From assembly GCA_030840615.1 (NCBI GenBank), contig JAVEEE010000025.1, positions 1 to 20,847 of the forward strand: a stretch of 20,847 bases of DNA, written 5' to 3'. The notes below the pieces were generated by a model. It ran no database searches. It was not told the origin of the DNA and saw only the letters and a list, made by a program, of their open reading frames with translations. This DNA is from Frankiaceae bacterium. Lineage in GTDB: Bacteria > Actinomycetota > Actinomycetes > JAFAQI01. The translations under genes were made by a program, and so were the position numbers. Below, piece by piece: positions 7,863 to 15,729 of the stretch (position 1 is its first letter; each line of letters begins with the position of its first letter).

Positions 7863-8882
7863 ATGAAGGTCTCGAGGGGTTCACTACTCCCTGCCCTCGC
7901 GCTGGCCGCTGTCGTCCCACTGGCGCTGAGCGCCTGCGGCGGCAGCTCGTCCGGTGGGTCGAAGGGTGGCGGGAAGGTCAAGCTGTCGTTGGTGGCCTAC
8001 TCCACCCCGCAGGCCGCCTACGAGAAGATCATCGCGGCGTTCCAGCAGACGGCCGCAGGCAAGAACATCACGTTCTCGCAGTCCTACGGTGCCTCCGGTG
8101 ACCAGAGCCGCGCCGTCGCCGACGGGCTGCCCGCCGACGTCGTCGAGTTCTCGCTCGCGCCGGACATGCAGCGCCTCGTCGACGCTGACATCGTCGCCGC
8201 CGACTGGGACACGAACGAGCACAAGGGAATCGTCACCAACTCCGTCGTCGTGATCGCCACCCGCAAGGGCAACCCGAAGGGCATCAAGGACTGGCCGGAC
8301 CTGGTCAAGCCGGGCGTCGAGGTCATCACGCCCAACCCGTTCACCTCCGGCGGCGCACGCTGGAACCTGATGGCGGCCTACGGCGGCACCCTCGCCGAGG
8401 GTGCTAGCGAGGCCGACGCCAACGCCTACCTGGCGGACCTGCTGAAGAACGTGCCGGTGCAGGACAACAGCGCGCGTGACTCGCTGCAGACCTTCATCGG
8501 CGGCAAGGGCGACGCGCTGCTCTCCTACGAGAACGACGCGATCTTTGCCCAGCAGAACAACCAGGCGCTCGACTACACCGTGCCCGACAACACGATCCTC
8601 ATCGAGAACCCGGTCGCTGTGACCAAGACGAGCACCCACCCGAAGGAGGCGCAGGCGTTCGTCGACTTCCTCTACTCCGACACCGCGCAGAAGCTCTTCT
8701 CCGACAACGGCTACCGTCCCGTCGTCGCGTCCGACGCCACGATGGACTTCCCGACGCCGTCAGGCCTGTTCGACATCACGAAGTTCGGCGGTTGGACCAC
8801 CGTGATGACGAAGTTCTTCGACCCCGACAACGGCATCGTCGGCAAGATCGAGCAAGGCCTCGGTGTCCCCACCAGCAAGTAA
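7863..8882 (+). CDS. cysP: sulfate/thiosulfate ABC transporter substrate-binding lipoprotein
   Basis: A 339-residue extracellular binding protein for sulfate or thiosulfate. It has a basic N-terminus, a hydrophobic core and a lipobox LSAC with the lipidated cysteine at C25, so it is a membrane-anchored lipoprotein. Family blocks include YGASGDQSRAV, the ADVVEFSLAPDMQRLV stretch, TPNPFTSGGARWNLMAAYG and YSDTAQKLFSDNGYRPV. Start ATG 7863 was chosen because it gives a clean signal peptide and has GGAGGG upstream; GTG 7851 abuts the Shine-Dalgarno and is unlikely. First gene of cysP-cysT-cysW-cysA, the same order as the mycobacterial subI-cysT-cysW-cysA1 operon. Sulfate is the probable main ligand. 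Confidence 0.95.
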   Translation: MKVSRGSLLPALALAAVVPLALSACGGSSSGGSKGGGKVKLSLVAYSTPQAAYEKIIAAFQQTAAGKNITFSQSYGASGDQSRAVADGLPADVVEFSLAPDMQRLVDADIVAADWDTNEHKGIVTNSVVVIATRKGNPKGIKDWPDLVKPGVEVITPNPFTSGGARWNLMAAYGGTLAEGASEADANAYLADLLKNVPVQDNSARDSLQTFIGGKGDALLSYENDAIFAQQNNQALDYTVPDNTILIENPVAVTKTSTHPKEAQAFVDFLYSDTAQKLFSDNGYRPVVASDATMDFPTPSGLFDITKFGGWTTVMTKFFDPDNGIVGKIEQGLGVPTSK

Positions 8883-9765
8883 CGACCTGAGCGCCGGCGG
8901 CGGCGGCACCCTCGCGGTGCCGCCGCTGACCGGCGGCCCACGCATCGGTGGCGGTCGTACGGCGAGACGCGGGCTGAGCGGGCGCTTCGTCGTGGGCCCC
9001 ACGCTCACCGGTGGGTTCGTCGTCCTGTTTCTCAGCGTCGTCGTCCTCATCCCGCTGGCGGTGCTGGTCTACAAGTCCACCGGCTCCGGATGGGCCGGTT
9101 TCTGGCACCAGGTGCACTCACCGTTCGCCTGGTCGGCGCTCAAGCTCACCGTCGTGATGTCGTTGCTCGTCGCGCTCATCAACCTGGTGATGGGCACGGC
9201 GATTGCGTGGCTGCTCGTCCGCGACCGGATGCCAGGGCGCCAGTTCCTCGACACGATCATCGACTTGCCGTTCGCGCTGCCGACGATCGTCGCCGGCGTC
9301 ACGCTGATCCTGCTGTTCGGCCCGACCAGCCCGATCGGCATCAACCTTGCCTACGCCCGCAGCGGCGTGCTGCTCGCGCTGCTGTTCGTCTCACTGCCCT
9401 TCGTGGTGCGAACCGTGCAGCCGGTGTTACTCGAGCTCGACCGCGACATGGAGGAGGCGGCCGCATCGCTCGGCGCCAGCCAGTTCACGATCTTCCGGCG
9501 GATCATCCTGCCCACGATCGCGCCGGCGATGGCCGCCGGCACGACGCTGGCGTTCGCGCGGGCGCTCAGCGAGTTCGGATCAACCGTCCTCATCTCGGGC
9601 AACCTTCCCGGCAAGACGCAGGTCGCCGCGGTCTTCATCTACGGCAAGATCCAGGAGGACAGCGTGACCGGCGCCGCGGCAGTCTCGACCGTGCTGCTGG
9701 CCGTGTCCCTCGTCGTCCTCGTCCTGCTCAACGTCATCCAGCTCTGGGTGGCCCGCCGTGACTAG
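8863..9765 (+). CDS. cysT: sulfate ABC transporter permease CysT
   Basis: A 300-residue inner-membrane permease of the sulfate/molybdate type. After a Gly/Pro-rich cytoplasmic leader of about 40 residues there are several hydrophobic segments (first near residues 46-70). The cytoplasmic EAA loop that docks on CysA is at about residues 198-219 (EEAAASLGASQFTIFRR). The GTG start at 8863 overlaps the end of cysP by 20 nt and has AAGG a few bases upstream; a later in-frame GTG near 8918 would remove the leader and cannot be excluded. The 8-bp overlap with cysW supports co-translation of the CysT/CysW heterodimeric channel. Confidence 0.94.
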   Translation: MSPPASNDLSAGGGGTLAVPPLTGGPRIGGGRTARRGLSGRFVVGPTLTGGFVVLFLSVVVLIPLAVLVYKSTGSGWAGFWHQVHSPFAWSALKLTVVMSLLVALINLVMGTAIAWLLVRDRMPGRQFLDTIIDLPFALPTIVAGVTLILLFGPTSPIGINLAYARSGVLLALLFVSLPFVVRTVQPVLLELDRDMEEAAASLGASQFTIFRRIILPTIAPAMAAGTTLAFARALSEFGSTVLISGNLPGKTQVAAVFIYGKIQEDSVTGAAAVSTVLLAVSLVVLVLLNVIQLWVARRD

Positions 9766-10570
9766 AAACCGGACGAGCGCACCCCGGTGGGGCCTGCGGG
9801 TCGTTGTCCTGGCCTACCTGATGTTCCTGCTCGTACTGCCGGTGGTCGTGATCCTCTACCGGACCTTCCAGCACGGACTGTCGCCGGTGTTCGACGCGCT
9901 CACCACCAGCGACGCACAGCACGCCTACAAGATCACCGCGATCGTCGCCGTGTCCGCCGTCGTCCTCAACACCGTGTTCGGGGTCGCGGCTGCGATCCTG
10001 CTGGTCCGGCACCGCTTCCCCGGCCGCCGCATCCTCGACGCGGTCATCGACCTGCCCATCGCCGTGTCGCCGGTCGTCGTCGGTCTCGCGCTGACGCTCG
10101 TCTACGGACGCAACACCGCTGTCGGCAGCTGGTTCGGCAGGCACGGCATCAACATCATCTTCTCGTTGCCCGGCATGGTCATCGCGACGAGCTTCGTCGC
10201 GCTGCCGCTCGTCGTACGAGCCGTCGGCCCGGTGCTCGAGGAAATCGGCGAGGAGCAGGAGCAAGCCGCGGCCACCCTGGGCGCGAGTGCATTCCAGCGG
10301 TTCACCCGCATCACGTTGCCGTCCATCCGCGGTGCCCTCGCCTACGGCGTCGTGCTCTCGCTGGCCCGCTCGCTCGGCGAGTTCGGCGCCGTCGCTGTGG
10401 TTTCCGGGAGATTGCTGGGCAAGACTGAGACCGTGCCCCTCTACGTGCTGGACCTCTACAACAACTTCAATCAGACCGGGGCCTACGCTGCTTCGACATC
10501 GCTCGTCCTTGTCGCAGTGGCTGCTCTCGTGGCGAGCCGGTTCCTCCGACCCCGAGGGGCAATGACATGA
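9758..10570 (+). CDS. cysW: sulfate ABC transporter permease CysW
   Basis: A 270-residue permease and second half of the sulfate channel. Hydrophobic segments begin near residues 13-34 and continue through 60-82, 98-116, 133-155, 193-215 and 243-262. The EAA loop is at about residues 169-190 (QAAATLGASAFQRFTR). DLPIAVSPVVVGLALTLVYG and SLARSLGEFGAVAVVSG are typical of CysW. The GTG start (9758) overlaps the cysT stop by 8 bp. The next gene, cysA, starts 46 nt downstream with its own strong ribosome binding site. Confidence 0.94.
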   Translation: MTRNRTSAPRWGLRVVVLAYLMFLLVLPVVVILYRTFQHGLSPVFDALTTSDAQHAYKITAIVAVSAVVLNTVFGVAAAILLVRHRFPGRRILDAVIDLPIAVSPVVVGLALTLVYGRNTAVGSWFGRHGINIIFSLPGMVIATSFVALPLVVRAVGPVLEEIGEEQEQAAATLGASAFQRFTRITLPSIRGALAYGVVLSLARSLGEFGAVAVVSGRLLGKTETVPLYVLDLYNNFNQTGAYAASTSLVLVAVAALVASRFLRPRGAMT

Positions 10571-10616
10571 GTCGGCCAAGCCGGACGAATTCTGGGTGGC
10601 GGGCGGGGAGGCGGAC

Positions 10617-11597
10617 GTGAGCATCAAGGTCGCCGGCGTGTCGAAGAACTTCGGGGACTTCGCAGCGCTCACGGATGTGAGTGTGGACATTCCGAGCGGC
10701 TCGCTGACGGCGCTGCTCGGGCCGAGTGGCGGTGGCAAGTCGACACTGTTGCGGGTCATCGCCGGGCTCGAGCAGCCGGACAGCGGTGTCGTCCAGATCG
10801 ACGGAGTCGACGCGACCGTGTTGCCGCCGCAACGTCGCGGTGTCGGGTTCGTCTTCCAGCACTACGCCGCCTTCAAGCACATGACCGTCGAGCGCAACGT
10901 GGCGTTCGGTCTGTCGATCCGGCACAAGCCGAAGGCGGAGATCCGCGAGCGCGTCCGGGAGCTGCTCGAGCTGGTCCACCTCGAGCAGTTCGCGCACCGG
11001 TATCCCTCGCAGCTCTCAGGTGGGCAGCGCCAGCGGATGGCACTCGCCCGGGCACTCGCGGTGGAGCCCAAGGTGCTGCTCCTCGACGAGCCGTTCGGTG
11101 CGCTCGACGCCCAGGTGCGCAAGGAGCTCCGGGCGTGGCTGCGTCGACTGCACGACAAGGTTCACGTGACCACGGTGTTCGTCACCCACGACCAGGAAGA
11201 GGCGATGGAGGTCGCCGACGAGATCGTCGTGATGGCTGACGGCGTGGTGAAGCAGGTCGGATCGCCCGACGAGCTCTATGAGCGTCCGTCCAGCGACTTC
11301 GTCATGAGCTTTCTCGGGCCCGTCACCCGGATCGGGGGCGAGCTGGTGCGACCGCACGACATCGAGCTGTTCGACGAGCCCGAGGCCGGCGCGCGGCCTG
11401 CGACGGTCAGCCGGGTCACCCGGCTGGGTTTCGAGGTCCGGGTCGACCTCGACATCGACGGCGAGGAGGCGTGGGCCCAGGTGACGCGCGGAACCGCGGA
11501 GCACCTCGCGCTCGAACAGGGCAAGCAGATCTTCATCCGGCCACAGCACACGCGCACGTCGGTCGCCGCCTCCTCCGCCCCGAGGAGTACTTCGTAG
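10617..11597 (+). CDS. cysA: sulfate ABC transporter ATP-binding protein CysA
   Basis: A 326-residue ATPase that powers sulfate uptake. Motifs: Walker A GPSGGGKST (residues 35-43), Q-loop in FVFQHYAAFKHMTV, signature LSGGQRQR (133 on), Walker B with D157/E158 (LLLDEPFGALD) and the H-loop in FVTHDQEEAME. The C-terminal part after residue ~235 (RIGGELVRPHDIEL and beyond) is a TOBE-like regulatory domain. I start at GTG 10617 because GGGGAGG (10605-10611) sits just upstream and the protein then opens with MSIKVAGVSKNFG as in the family; an in-frame GTG at 10596 gives an unneeded extension. Ends 39 nt before serA. Confidence 0.95.
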   Translation: MSIKVAGVSKNFGDFAALTDVSVDIPSGSLTALLGPSGGGKSTLLRVIAGLEQPDSGVVQIDGVDATVLPPQRRGVGFVFQHYAAFKHMTVERNVAFGLSIRHKPKAEIRERVRELLELVHLEQFAHRYPSQLSGGQRQRMALARALAVEPKVLLLDEPFGALDAQVRKELRAWLRRLHDKVHVTTVFVTHDQEEAMEVADEIVVMADGVVKQVGSPDELYERPSSDFVMSFLGPVTRIGGELVRPHDIELFDEPEAGARPATVSRVTRLGFEVRVDLDIDGEEAWAQVTRGTAEHLALEQGKQIFIRPQHTRTSVAASSAPRSTS

Positions 11598-11617
11598 ACT
11601 GGCGGCTCAATCCGCCA
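11595..11617 (+). promoter_or_regulatory. possible -10 box and small hairpin between cysA and serA
   Basis: TAGACT (11595-11600) overlaps the cysA stop codon and fits TANNNT, but no -35 is recognisable. It is followed at once by a 6-bp inverted repeat, TGGCGG (11600-11605) and CCGCCA (11612-11617), with a 6-nt loop and no T-run. This could be a weak internal promoter with an operator-like or mRNA hairpin, or a leaky terminator. Confidence is low. Confidence 0.3.
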
Positions 11618-11636
11618 AGCCTCCCAAGGGTTCAAC

Positions 11637-12833
11637 GTGCGCGCGCTGCTGCTCGAGAATGTCCATCCGGATGCCGTCGCCCTGCTCCGGGGCGCCGGCT
11701 GGGAGGTCGAGACCGCCGATCGGGCCTACGACACCGACGAGCTCGTCCGAGCCTTGCCGGGGGTGCAGCTGCTCGGCATCCGTTCAAAGACCGAGCTGAC
11801 TGCCCATGCGCTCGCGATGGCGCCCGATCTGGTCGCGGTCGGTGCGTTCTGCATCGGCACGAACCAGATCGACCTCGATGCGGCCGGCACCCGCGGTGTC
11901 GCGGTGTTCAACGCACCGTTTTCCAACACGCGCAGCGTGGTGGAGCTCGCGCTCGCCGAGATCGTGGCGTTGACCCGGCGGCTGACCGAGAAGAATGCCG
12001 ACATGCACGCCGGGGGATGGGACAAGTCCGCGGCAGGGGCCCACGAGATCCGTGGTCGACGGTTGGGCATCGTCGGTTACGGCAACATCGGCGCGCAGCT
12101 GTCGGTGCTCGCCGAGGCGCTCGGGATGTCGGTGTCGTTCTTCGACACAGCCGACAAGCTGGCATTGGGCAACGCGCGCCGGTGCGAGACGTTGGACGAG
12201 CTGCTCGAGTGCTCGGACGTCGTGTCGTTGCACGTCGACGGGCGATCGACAAACCGGGACAGCTTCGGGGAGCAGCAACTCGCCAGGATGCGTCCCGGCA
12301 GTCTGTTTCTCAACCTGTCGCGCGGATTCGTCGTCGACCACGCGGCCTTGCGCGCACACATCGAGAGCGGACACCTGGCCGGCGCGGCCATCGACGTGTT
12401 CCCGGACGAGCCGGCCGGTCGCGGCGACGAGTTCGTCAGCGAGCTGCGGGGTCTGCCCAACGTCATTCTCACCCCGCACATCGGCGGCTCGACCGAGGAA
12501 GCCCAGCAGGACATCGGACGCTACGTCGCGGGCAAGCTCCGTGACTTCGTCGTCGATGGCTCGACGACCATGAGTGTCAATCTGCCGCATCTGGCGTTGC
12601 CGCAACGGCCGGACGGGCATCGCATCGCCCACCTGCACCACAACGTGCCGGGGGTCCTCGCCGGCATCAACGGCCTGCTCGCGGACAACAAAGTCAACAT
12701 CGAAGCCCAGCTGCTGGGCACTCGGGGTGACCTGGGCTACGTGCTCACCGACGTGTCAGTGGACTACCCGCCCGTCGTGCTCGACCAGCTGAGCGACATG
12801 GCCGAGACCGTGCGTCTCAGGCTGCTGTCGTGA
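11637..12833 (+). CDS. serA: D-3-phosphoglycerate dehydrogenase (SerA), ACT-domain short form
   Basis: A 398-residue NAD-dependent dehydrogenase that oxidises 3-phosphoglycerate to 3-phosphohydroxypyruvate, the first step of serine synthesis. The Rossmann motif is G147-Y-G-N-I-G152; catalytic R229 (LSRG), E258 (FPDEP) and H281 (HIGGST) are all present. The last ~70 residues (HHNVPGVLAGINGLLADNKVNIEAQ) form an ACT domain expected to bind serine. The layout resembles the ~410-residue E. coli enzyme, not the ~530-residue form with an extra intervening domain found in mycobacteria. Start is GTG 11637 with AAGGG upstream. It overlaps the downstream FAD oxidoreductase by GTGA (12830-12833). The E. 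coli-type enzyme can also reduce alpha-ketoglutarate to D-2-hydroxyglutarate, which gives that neighbour meaning. Confidence 0.93.
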   Translation: MRALLLENVHPDAVALLRGAGWEVETADRAYDTDELVRALPGVQLLGIRSKTELTAHALAMAPDLVAVGAFCIGTNQIDLDAAGTRGVAVFNAPFSNTRSVVELALAEIVALTRRLTEKNADMHAGGWDKSAAGAHEIRGRRLGIVGYGNIGAQLSVLAEALGMSVSFFDTADKLALGNARRCETLDELLECSDVVSLHVDGRSTNRDSFGEQQLARMRPGSLFLNLSRGFVVDHAALRAHIESGHLAGAAIDVFPDEPAGRGDEFVSELRGLPNVILTPHIGGSTEEAQQDIGRYVAGKLRDFVVDGSTTMSVNLPHLALPQRPDGHRIAHLHHNVPGVLAGINGLLADNKVNIEAQLLGTRGDLGYVLTDVSVDYPPVVLDQLSDMAETVRLRLLS

Positions 12834-14188
12834 CATTGGAGGACCAGCTCGTCGAGGCGCTCGGCGCCGCGCACGTGGTCACGGATCCCGAGGTCACCGC
12901 CTCCTACGAGACCGACTGGACCGGGAGGTTCCGGGGGAGCGCTCGCTGCGTCGTACGGCCCGGGGACGCCGGCCAGGTCGCCGCGGTAGTGCGGCTGTGC
13001 GGCGATGCAGGCGTGCCGATCTGTGTCCAGGGCGGCAACACCGGCCTGGTCGGTGCAAGTGTCCCGGTGGACGGCGCTGTACTCCTGTCGACGGCACGCA
13101 TGTCGTCGCTGGCTGCGGTCGATGAGGTCTCGGCACAGGTGACGGTTGGCGCCGGCGCGACCCTCTCGGCCGTGCAGGCACACGTGCGTCCCACCGGGCT
13201 CGATGTCGGTGTCGACTTCGCCGCGCGCGACTCGTGCACGGTCGGTGGCATGGTGGCGACCAACGCGGGCGGTGAGCGGGTGCTCCGCTACGGAACGATG
13301 CGGGCTCAGCTGCTCGGCGTCGAGGCCGTGTTGGCGGATGGCACCATCGTGAGCCGGTTGGGCGGGCTGCCGAAGGACAACACGGGCTACGACGTGGTCT
13401 CGCTGCTCGCCGGTAGCGAGGGCACACTCGGAGTGCTCACCCGGCTACGGCTGCGACTCGTTCCGTTGCTTGCCGGACGCGCAGTCGCGTTGGTGGCGGT
13501 CAATGACACGGGTGCGGCGGTCGCCCTCGTGCGCATGCTGCGGGACAGGCTTCCCTCGTTGGAGGCCGCGGAGATCTTCTATGCCGAGGGGCTAGCGCTC
13601 GTGCGTTCGCAGTCCGCGCTGCCGGCGCCGTTCGATCAGGAGCACCCGGCCTACGTGCTCGTCGAGTGTGCCCAGCGGGTCGACCCGACCGACGAGCTGC
13701 TCGAGGCACTGGAGGCTGCTGGAGCCGTGCGCGACGCCACTGTGGCGTCCGACAGCCGTGGCCGGCACGCGCTGTGGGCCTACCGGGAGTCTCACACCGA
13801 GGCGATCAACGCCGTCGGTGTCCCGGTGAAGCTCGACGTCGCGGTGCCCCTGCCGGCCCTCGCCGAGGTGGTCGCCGCACTGCCGGACGCGATCACCGCC
13901 GTGGAGCCCCGGGCGCGCACGATCCTGTTCGGGCACGTCAACGAAGGCAACCTGCACGTGAACGTGCTCAACGCAGTCGATCGCGGCGAGCAGGTCAGCG
14001 ACGCGGTGCTGAGACTCGTCGCGTCCTACGGCGGCAGCATCAGCGCCGAGCACGGGGTCGGTCGGGCGAAGCGCGAGTGGTTGTCGTTGTCCCGTTCTGC
14101 CGAAGAGATCGCCATGATGCGCGCGATCAAGCGCGCCCTCGACCCGCGCGGCTTGCTGAACCCCGGTGTACTGCTCCCGGAAGACTGA
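12830..14188 (+). CDS. FAD-linked D-2-hydroxyacid (probably D-2-hydroxyglutarate) dehydrogenase
   Basis: A 452-residue flavoprotein of the VAO/PCMH fold (FAD-binding domain about residues 35-215, with QGGNTGLVGASVP and GGMVATNAGGERVLRYG), followed by the GlcD/D2HGDH C-terminal domain. Metal/substrate residues are visible in FGHVNEGNLHVNV (H369, H376) and SAEHGVGRAK (E407, H408). The family includes D-2-hydroxyglutarate, D-lactate and glycolate (GlcD) dehydrogenases. The 4-bp GTGA overlap with serA favours D-2-hydroxyglutarate: SerA can make it from alpha-ketoglutarate and this enzyme would oxidise it back, passing electrons to an electron-transfer flavoprotein or the quinone pool. No iron-sulfur domain is fused. 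Substrate is inference; family is firm. Confidence 0.9.
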   Translation: MTLEDQLVEALGAAHVVTDPEVTASYETDWTGRFRGSARCVVRPGDAGQVAAVVRLCGDAGVPICVQGGNTGLVGASVPVDGAVLLSTARMSSLAAVDEVSAQVTVGAGATLSAVQAHVRPTGLDVGVDFAARDSCTVGGMVATNAGGERVLRYGTMRAQLLGVEAVLADGTIVSRLGGLPKDNTGYDVVSLLAGSEGTLGVLTRLRLRLVPLLAGRAVALVAVNDTGAAVALVRMLRDRLPSLEAAEIFYAEGLALVRSQSALPAPFDQEHPAYVLVECAQRVDPTDELLEALEAAGAVRDATVASDSRGRHALWAYRESHTEAINAVGVPVKLDVAVPLPALAEVVAALPDAITAVEPRARTILFGHVNEGNLHVNVLNAVDRGEQVSDAVLRLVASYGGSISAEHGVGRAKREWLSLSRSAEEIAMMRAIKRALDPRGLLNPGVLLPED

Positions 14189-14197
14189 CGTCCGAGG

Positions 14198-14509
14198 TCA
14201 GATCGGAGCGCCGTAGGTCAGGCAGATGCCCAGCGCCGTGGCCAGCGTGAAGATGGAGACGAGCAACGTGGCGACGGCGCGCATCCAGCGCGGATGGTCG
14301 CCGGCCATGGAGGGCGGCATGTAGAGGGCTGGCAGCGTCGAGTCGCCCCTCAGCTGCAGCCAGAACGGGTCGATGCTCGCATCCGCGTCAGGCACTGGCA
14401 CGTCGGCGAAGTCGACGTCGCCGACGTCGTTCTCGCCAACCGCGGTCCTGACCACGACCCCAGTGTCATGCGCTTCGCCGCCCGGCGCAACTTCTGAGGT
14501 CCCGTGCAA
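14198..14509 (-). CDS. small single-pass membrane protein, unknown function
   Basis: I do not recognise this protein. The 103-residue reading has an acidic N-terminal half (about residues 25-50) and one clear hydrophobic segment near the C-terminus (about residues 76-97, MRAVATLLVSIFTLATALGI), so it is probably a tail-anchored or single-pass protein. It lies 21 bp downstream of the fahA stop on the same strand, suggesting co-transcription, and converges on the FAD oxidoreductase with a 9-bp gap. The only upstream start is TTG at 14507-14509; GTG codons further in are alternatives. Composition and the membrane segment make it plausible but the start is unsure. Confidence 0.5.
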   Translation of the reverse strand: MHGTSEVAPGGEAHDTGVVVRTAVGENDVGDVDFADVPVPDADASIDPFWLQLRGDSTLPALYMPPSMAGDHPRWMRAVATLLVSIFTLATALGICLTYGAPI

Positions 14510-14530
14510 CTCACCGCCTGACGACCATGC

Positions 14531-15712
14531 TCAGCCGAGCGCGGGAAGGATCGACCCGCGCACCTCGCCCAGATCGACAGTCGTCCCGTCGGAGCCGGGC
14601 GCGGTAGCTCTGATCACCACGTCGTCACCGTCGGCGAGGAACTTCGTGTTGTGCGACAGCTCGATGAGTGAACCGACCTCGTCTGGCGACGAGCCGCTGA
14701 CGGTCCCGGATGCGAACAGGTCACCGGTTCGGACCGATGCGCCGTTCACCGTCTGATGCGCGAGCATCTGCGCGGCCGACCAGAACATCGACGAGAACGG
14801 CGGCCGCGTGAGCACCTCGCCGTTGACGGACAGCTCCAACGACACGTCGAGGCCCCACGGCTCGACCTCGCGCAGATACGGCGTCAGCTCGGTGGCTGCC
14901 GACGCGACCGGCACCCGCGCCGCCTCGAGCGCCTCCAGCGGCACCACCCACGCGGACACCGACGTCGCGAAGGACTTCCCGAGGAACGGGCCGAGTGGCT
15001 GGTACTCCCACGCCTGGATGTCACGGGCCGACCAGTCGTTGACGAGGCATACGCCGAACACATGTTCCGCGAATGCCTCGACCGGCACCGGTTCGCCGTG
15101 GCGCGACGCCGCCCCGACGACGAAGCCGACCTCGACCTCGACGTCGAGACGTTGCGTCGGCCCGAACTCCGGCCGGTCCGCGTCGTCGACACGGTGTTGT
15201 CCGCGGGGTCGGCGTACGGGTGTACCCGACACGACGACGGTGCCGCTGCGCCCGTGGTAGCCGATCGGCAGATGGCGCCAGTTCGGTGGCAGTGCTGGCT
15301 GTCCGGGTCGCAGAATCCGTCCGAGGTTCATCGCATGGTGCTCCGACGCGTAGAAGTCGACGTAGTCGGCGACCGAGTAGGGGAGCACCAGCTGCACCTC
15401 GTCGAGACCGAGCACCGCATCCGCCGGCAGCGCCGCGGGGTCCGACACGGCCGCACGGAGCTCCCCGAGCACCTGTTGCCAGGCGGTGCGTCCCGCCGCC
15501 AGGAATGCGTCGAGTGACCCGGACTGCCACCAGCCGACGCGGCCCGGCCCGGCACCTGAGCTGACGATCCCGCGGTCCGCGAGCGCCGCGACATCGAGCG
15601 CAGCGGCACCTGCCCTTACGACGACGCGCGGTGCCGGGTCCCGCCACGCCGACGCCGTCACGCCGAACGGCAGTGCAGGATCCGGCGAGACCACAGGCTG
15701 TCCGGCGTTCAC
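14531..15712 (-). CDS. fahA: fumarylacetoacetase (FahA)
   Basis: A 393-residue hydrolase that cleaves fumarylacetoacetate to fumarate and acetoacetate, the last step of tyrosine/homogentisate catabolism. The N-terminal SH3-like domain is followed by the FAH barrel. Metal and catalytic residues are visible: D119 and H126 in DFYASEHHAMNLG, E192 and E194 in LDVEVEVGF, and D226 in LVNDWSARDIQ. The block PPNWRHLPIGYHGR is also typical. Start GTG 15712 is chosen because GAGG (minus strand, 15724-15721) sits 8 nt upstream and the protein opens like the family; the frame stays open much further upstream but that is a shadow of the regulator gene. It follows the HTH regulator by 17 bp. Confidence 0.95.
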   Translation of the reverse strand: MNAGQPVVSPDPALPFGVTASAWRDPAPRVVVRAGAAALDVAALADRGIVSSGAGPGRVGWWQSGSLDAFLAAGRTAWQQVLGELRAAVSDPAALPADAVLGLDEVQLVLPYSVADYVDFYASEHHAMNLGRILRPGQPALPPNWRHLPIGYHGRSGTVVVSGTPVRRPRGQHRVDDADRPEFGPTQRLDVEVEVGFVVGAASRHGEPVPVEAFAEHVFGVCLVNDWSARDIQAWEYQPLGPFLGKSFATSVSAWVVPLEALEAARVPVASAATELTPYLREVEPWGLDVSLELSVNGEVLTRPPFSSMFWSAAQMLAHQTVNGASVRTGDLFASGTVSGSSPDEVGSLIELSHNTKFLADGDDVVIRATAPGSDGTTVDLGEVRGSILPALG

Positions 15713-15729
15713 CGGCAAATCCTCGCAGG

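Noticed and set aside
7806..7863. Possible cysteine-rich leader peptide (attenuator) before cysP, as known for some mycobacterial sulfur operons
   Set aside because: Neither GTG 7806 nor ATG 7811 reading contains a run of Cys codons near its start, and both begin upstream of the predicted +1.
9734..10759. 341-residue minus-strand open frame
   Set aside because: Antisense to cysW/cysA, rich in Asp/Glu/Arg/His, no motifs.
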